A DNA stretch of 16,104 nt from an uncultured Ideonella sp. (GTDB lineage Bacteria > Pseudomonadota > Gammaproteobacteria > Burkholderiales > Burkholderiaceae), in the NCBI GenBank assembly GCA_946479475.1, contig CAMLGG010000109.1, positions 1-16,104 of the forward strand, in the 5' to 3' direction. The translations under genes were made by a program, and so were the position numbers. Every line of letters starts with the position of its first letter. Positions within the stretch are counted from its first letter, which is position 1. Below the pieces are notes generated by a model, which worked only from the letters and a program-made list of their open reading frames with translations, was not told the origin of the DNA and ran no database searches. Of the stretch, positions 14,387 to 16,104 are shown piece by piece.

Positions 14387-15059
14387 CCAGCCCGTTGGCG
14401 AAGTGCTCGCGCATCAGGCGGGCTGCGCCTTCCGGGTCTCGCCTCTCCAGCGCCTGCATCACGGCGCGATGCTCGCCCAGCGAATCGCTGATGCGGCCCT
14501 GCTTGAACAGCGAGTGGTGGCGATTCAGCTTCATCACCTTGCGCAGGTCGCCCACGATCTGGCTGCGCCAGCGGTTGCCCGCAATGGACAGCAGGCGCAG
14601 GTGGAACTGCTCGTTGGCGGCAAAGAAGGCGTCGCGCTGGCGGGTCTGCTTCTCGAGCTTGTCGTGCAGGGCTCGCAGCTCGGCGATCTCGGCGGGCGTG
14701 GCCCGCTCGGCCACCTCGGCCGCCGCGTCCGCCTCCAGCAGGCCGAGCAGGCGGTAGACCTGGCGCACGTCGTCGGCCGACATCTCGGTCACGTAGGCGC
14801 CGCGCCGCACCTTCATCGTCACCAGGCCCTCGACGGCGAGCACCTTCAGCGCCTCGCGCAGGGGCGTGCGGCTGATGCCGTACTCCTGGGCCAGCTTGAG
14901 CTCGTCTATCCAGCTGCCGGGCTCGAGCTCGCGGTTGAAGATCTGCTCGCGCAGGCGCTCGGCCACCTGCTGGTACAGGGCGCGCGGGGCGAGCAGGGTA
15001 TCGGCTTCGGTGGGCACGGAATGGCAAGTCGATGTCTTGTATTCATAATTATGCATCAT
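14370..15059 (-). CDS. GntR family regulator with FCD domain
   Basis: The protein has 229 residues. The winged helix (about 28-92) reads LYQQVAERLREQIFNRELEP, then LAQEYGISRTPLREALKVLAVEGLV and RRGAYV. The FCD ligand domain (about 98-225) keeps a probable metal site: Asn149 and His153 (NEQFHLRL), His197 (EHRAVM) and His219 (REHF). Regulators of this kind respond to carboxylic acids or acyl-CoA metabolites. Divergence from methylmalonyl-CoA mutase suggests control of propionate or methylmalonyl-CoA metabolism. Two adjacent ATGs (15059 and 15056) can serve as start; both sit within the repeat-bearing control region, so the 5' leader is short. GTG at 15017 is a less likely alternative. Confidence 0.92.
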   Translation of the reverse strand: MMHNYEYKTSTCHSVPTEADTLLAPRALYQQVAERLREQIFNRELEPGSWIDELKLAQEYGISRTPLREALKVLAVEGLVTMKVRRGAYVTEMSADDVRQVYRLLGLLEADAAAEVAERATPAEIAELRALHDKLEKQTRQRDAFFAANEQFHLRLLSIAGNRWRSQIVGDLRKVMKLNRHHSLFKQGRISDSLGEHRAVMQALERRDPEGAARLMREHFANGLAAATR

Positions 15060-15073
15060 GTATCATGCTGATC
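15037..15073. promoter_or_regulatory. AT-rich control region between gntR and methylmalonyl-CoA mutase
   Basis: The stretch stands out as AT-rich. It holds the palindrome CATAATTATG (15044-15053) and tandem heptads ATGCATC (15051-15057), ATGTATC (15058-15064) and a partial third copy ATGCTGATC (15065-15073). A possible plus-strand promoter is TTGTAT (15037-15042) with TATCAT (15061-15066), 18 bases apart. The heptads overlap the gntR start codons. A GntR/FCD dimer bound here could control both genes. Confidence 0.45.
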
Positions 15074-15113
15074 AAGTGTCTGCCGGCGGCGATCCGGCCC
15101 AGGAGTTACCCCG

Positions 15114-16104
15114 ATGAGCGCATCGAAAGAGTTCAGTCCCGCCACGCTGGCCCAGTGGGAGAAGGCCGCCGCCAGGTCGGCGCCGGGCGGTGACGTGAAT
15201 GCGCTGAACTGGGTCACGCCGGAGGGCATCGCGGTGAAGCCGCTGTACACGGCCGAGGACACGGCAGATCTGCCTTTCGCCAACACGCTGCCGGGCTTCG
15301 AGCCCTTCATCCGCGGCCCGCAGGCGACGATGTACGCGGGGCGGCCGTGGACCATCCGCCAGTACGCCGGCTTTTCCACCGCCGAGGAGTCCAACGCCTT
15401 CTATCGAAAGGCCCTCGCGGCCGGCGCGCAAGGCGTCTCGGTGGCCTTCGACCTCGCCACCCACCGCGGCTATGACTCCGATCACCCTCGGGTGACGGGC
15501 GACGTCGGCAAGGCCGGCGTGGCGATCGACTCGGTCGAGGACATGAAGATCCTGTTCGAGGGCATCCCGCTCGACAAGGTCAGCGTCTCCATGACGATGA
15601 ACGGCGCCGTCCTGCCGGTGCTGGCCGGCTACGTGGTAGCGGCCGAGGAGCAGGGCGTGCCGCAGGACAAGCTGAGCGGGACCATCCAGAACGACATCCT
15701 GAAGGAGTTCATGGTCCGCAACACCTACATCTTCCCGCCCGAGCCGAGCATGCGGATCATCGGCGACATCATCGAGTACACGGCGCAGAAGATGCCGAGA
15801 TTCAACTCGATCTCCATCTCCGGCTACCACATGCAGGAGGCGGGGGCCAACCAGGCGCTGGAGCTGGCCTTCACGCTGGCCGACGGCAAGGAGTACGTGA
15901 AGACCGCCATGGCCAAGGGCCTGGACGTGGACGACTTCGCCGGCCGCCTGAGCTTCTTCTGGGCGATCGGGATGAACTTCTACCTCGAGATCGCCAAGAT
16001 GCGGGCGGCGCGCCTGCTCTGGTGCCGGATCATGAAGGGCTTCGGGGCGAAGAACCCCAAGAGCCTGATGCTGCGCACGCACTGCCAGACCTCGGGCTGG
16101 TCGC
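15114..16104 (+). CDS. scpA: Methylmalonyl-CoA mutase, N-terminal part (runs off window)
   Basis: The 330 residues visible are the N-terminal substrate-binding TIM-barrel of the B12-dependent mutase that interconverts (R)-methylmalonyl-CoA and succinyl-CoA. Residues matching the P. shermanii active site are Tyr84 ([14 protein letters not shown]), Arg202 (KEFMVRNT), and Tyr238-His239 ([12 protein letters not shown]). [19 protein letters not shown] and the last residues [10 protein letters not shown] are also classic. The cobalamin-binding C-terminal domain is beyond the window; the whole protein should have about 715 residues if it is the usual single-chain type. The start is ATG 15114 with AGGAG (15101-15105) eight bases upstream. 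No frameshift is seen. It is divergent from the GntR regulator. The role is propionate catabolism or methylmalonyl-CoA supply for polymers. The symbol scpA or mcmA depends on the annotation scheme. Confidence 0.96.
   Translation, partial: MSASKEFSPATLAQWEKAAARSAPGGDVNALNWVTPEGIAVKPLYTAEDTADLPFANTLPGFEPFIRGPQATMYAGRPWTIRQYAGFSTAEESNAFYRKALAAGAQGVSVAFDLATHRGYDSDHPRVTGDVGKAGVAIDSVEDMKILFEGIPLDKVSVSMTMNGAVLPVLAGYVVAAEEQGVPQDKLSGTIQNDILKEFMVRNTYIFPPEPSMRIIGDIIEYTAQKMPRFNSISISGYHMQEAGANQALELAFTLADGKEYVKTAMAKGLDVDDFAGRLSFFWAIGMNFYLEIAKMRAARLLWCRIMKGFGAKNPKSLMLRTHCQTSGWS

Noticed and set aside
1..16104. CRISPR array, insertion sequence, prophage, tRNA or rRNA genes
   Set aside because: No regularly spaced repeats, transposase or integrase motifs, or tRNA/rRNA-like sequences were found by reading; the only clear dispersed-type repeat is the REP-like pair at 35-118.
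15114..16104. Truncated mutase as a pseudogene
   Set aside because: The frame is intact to the last base, with all expected active-site residues; it is cut only by the window edge.

Overview
The window is very GC-rich and gene-dense, with about 15 complete genes, one partial gene, and no intergenic gap longer than about 150 bases. The gene set points to a betaproteobacterium of the order Burkholderiales (Rubrivivax/Leptothrix/Variovorax-like). The main clues are an EgtB-like enzyme next to selD, a GntR/FCD regulator divergent from methylmalonyl-CoA mutase, a DUF2789 protein, and a REP-like GACAGGCTCAGGGCGAAC repeat. The taxonomic placement is inference.

Region 1 (1-9495, all minus strand). 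Read in transcription order, this is a MacA-like adaptor (8209-9495) and an ABC ATPase (7509-8201). Next come a bacterioferritin-like protein (6825-7379), a DUF2789 protein (6521-6817), an alpha/beta hydrolase (5730-6524) and a secreted YceI protein (5036-5650). These are followed by a large winged-helix/TPR regulator (2623-4995) and two FtsX/MacB-type permeases (1422-2579 and 152-1357). Adaptor, ATPase and two permeases together make one complete tripartite-type exporter. Its two halves are separated by about 4.9 kb of genes with stress or iron character plus the regulator. A REP-like inverted repeat closes the block at 35-118.

Region 2 (9615-12135, plus strand) holds a GNAT acetyltransferase, a small lipoprotein, a Cys-based protein phosphatase and a TetR regulator. 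The TetR gene sits behind a perfect 13-3-13 operator (11401-11429).

Region 3 (12139-14350) is a divergent pair: an EgtB-like DinB/FGE-sulfatase enzyme, likely the selenoneine synthase SenA, and selenophosphate synthetase SelD (SenC role). The 61-base gap between them appears to hold overlapping divergent promoters. The selenosugar synthase SenB that completes the known senABC pathway is not in this window. The EgtB-like protein also shows an altered form of the usual His-rich metal motif.

Region 4 (14370-16104) is a GntR/FCD regulator divergent from the start of methylmalonyl-CoA mutase (propionate/methylmalonyl metabolism), which runs off the window edge. An AT-rich, repeat-bearing control region lies between them.
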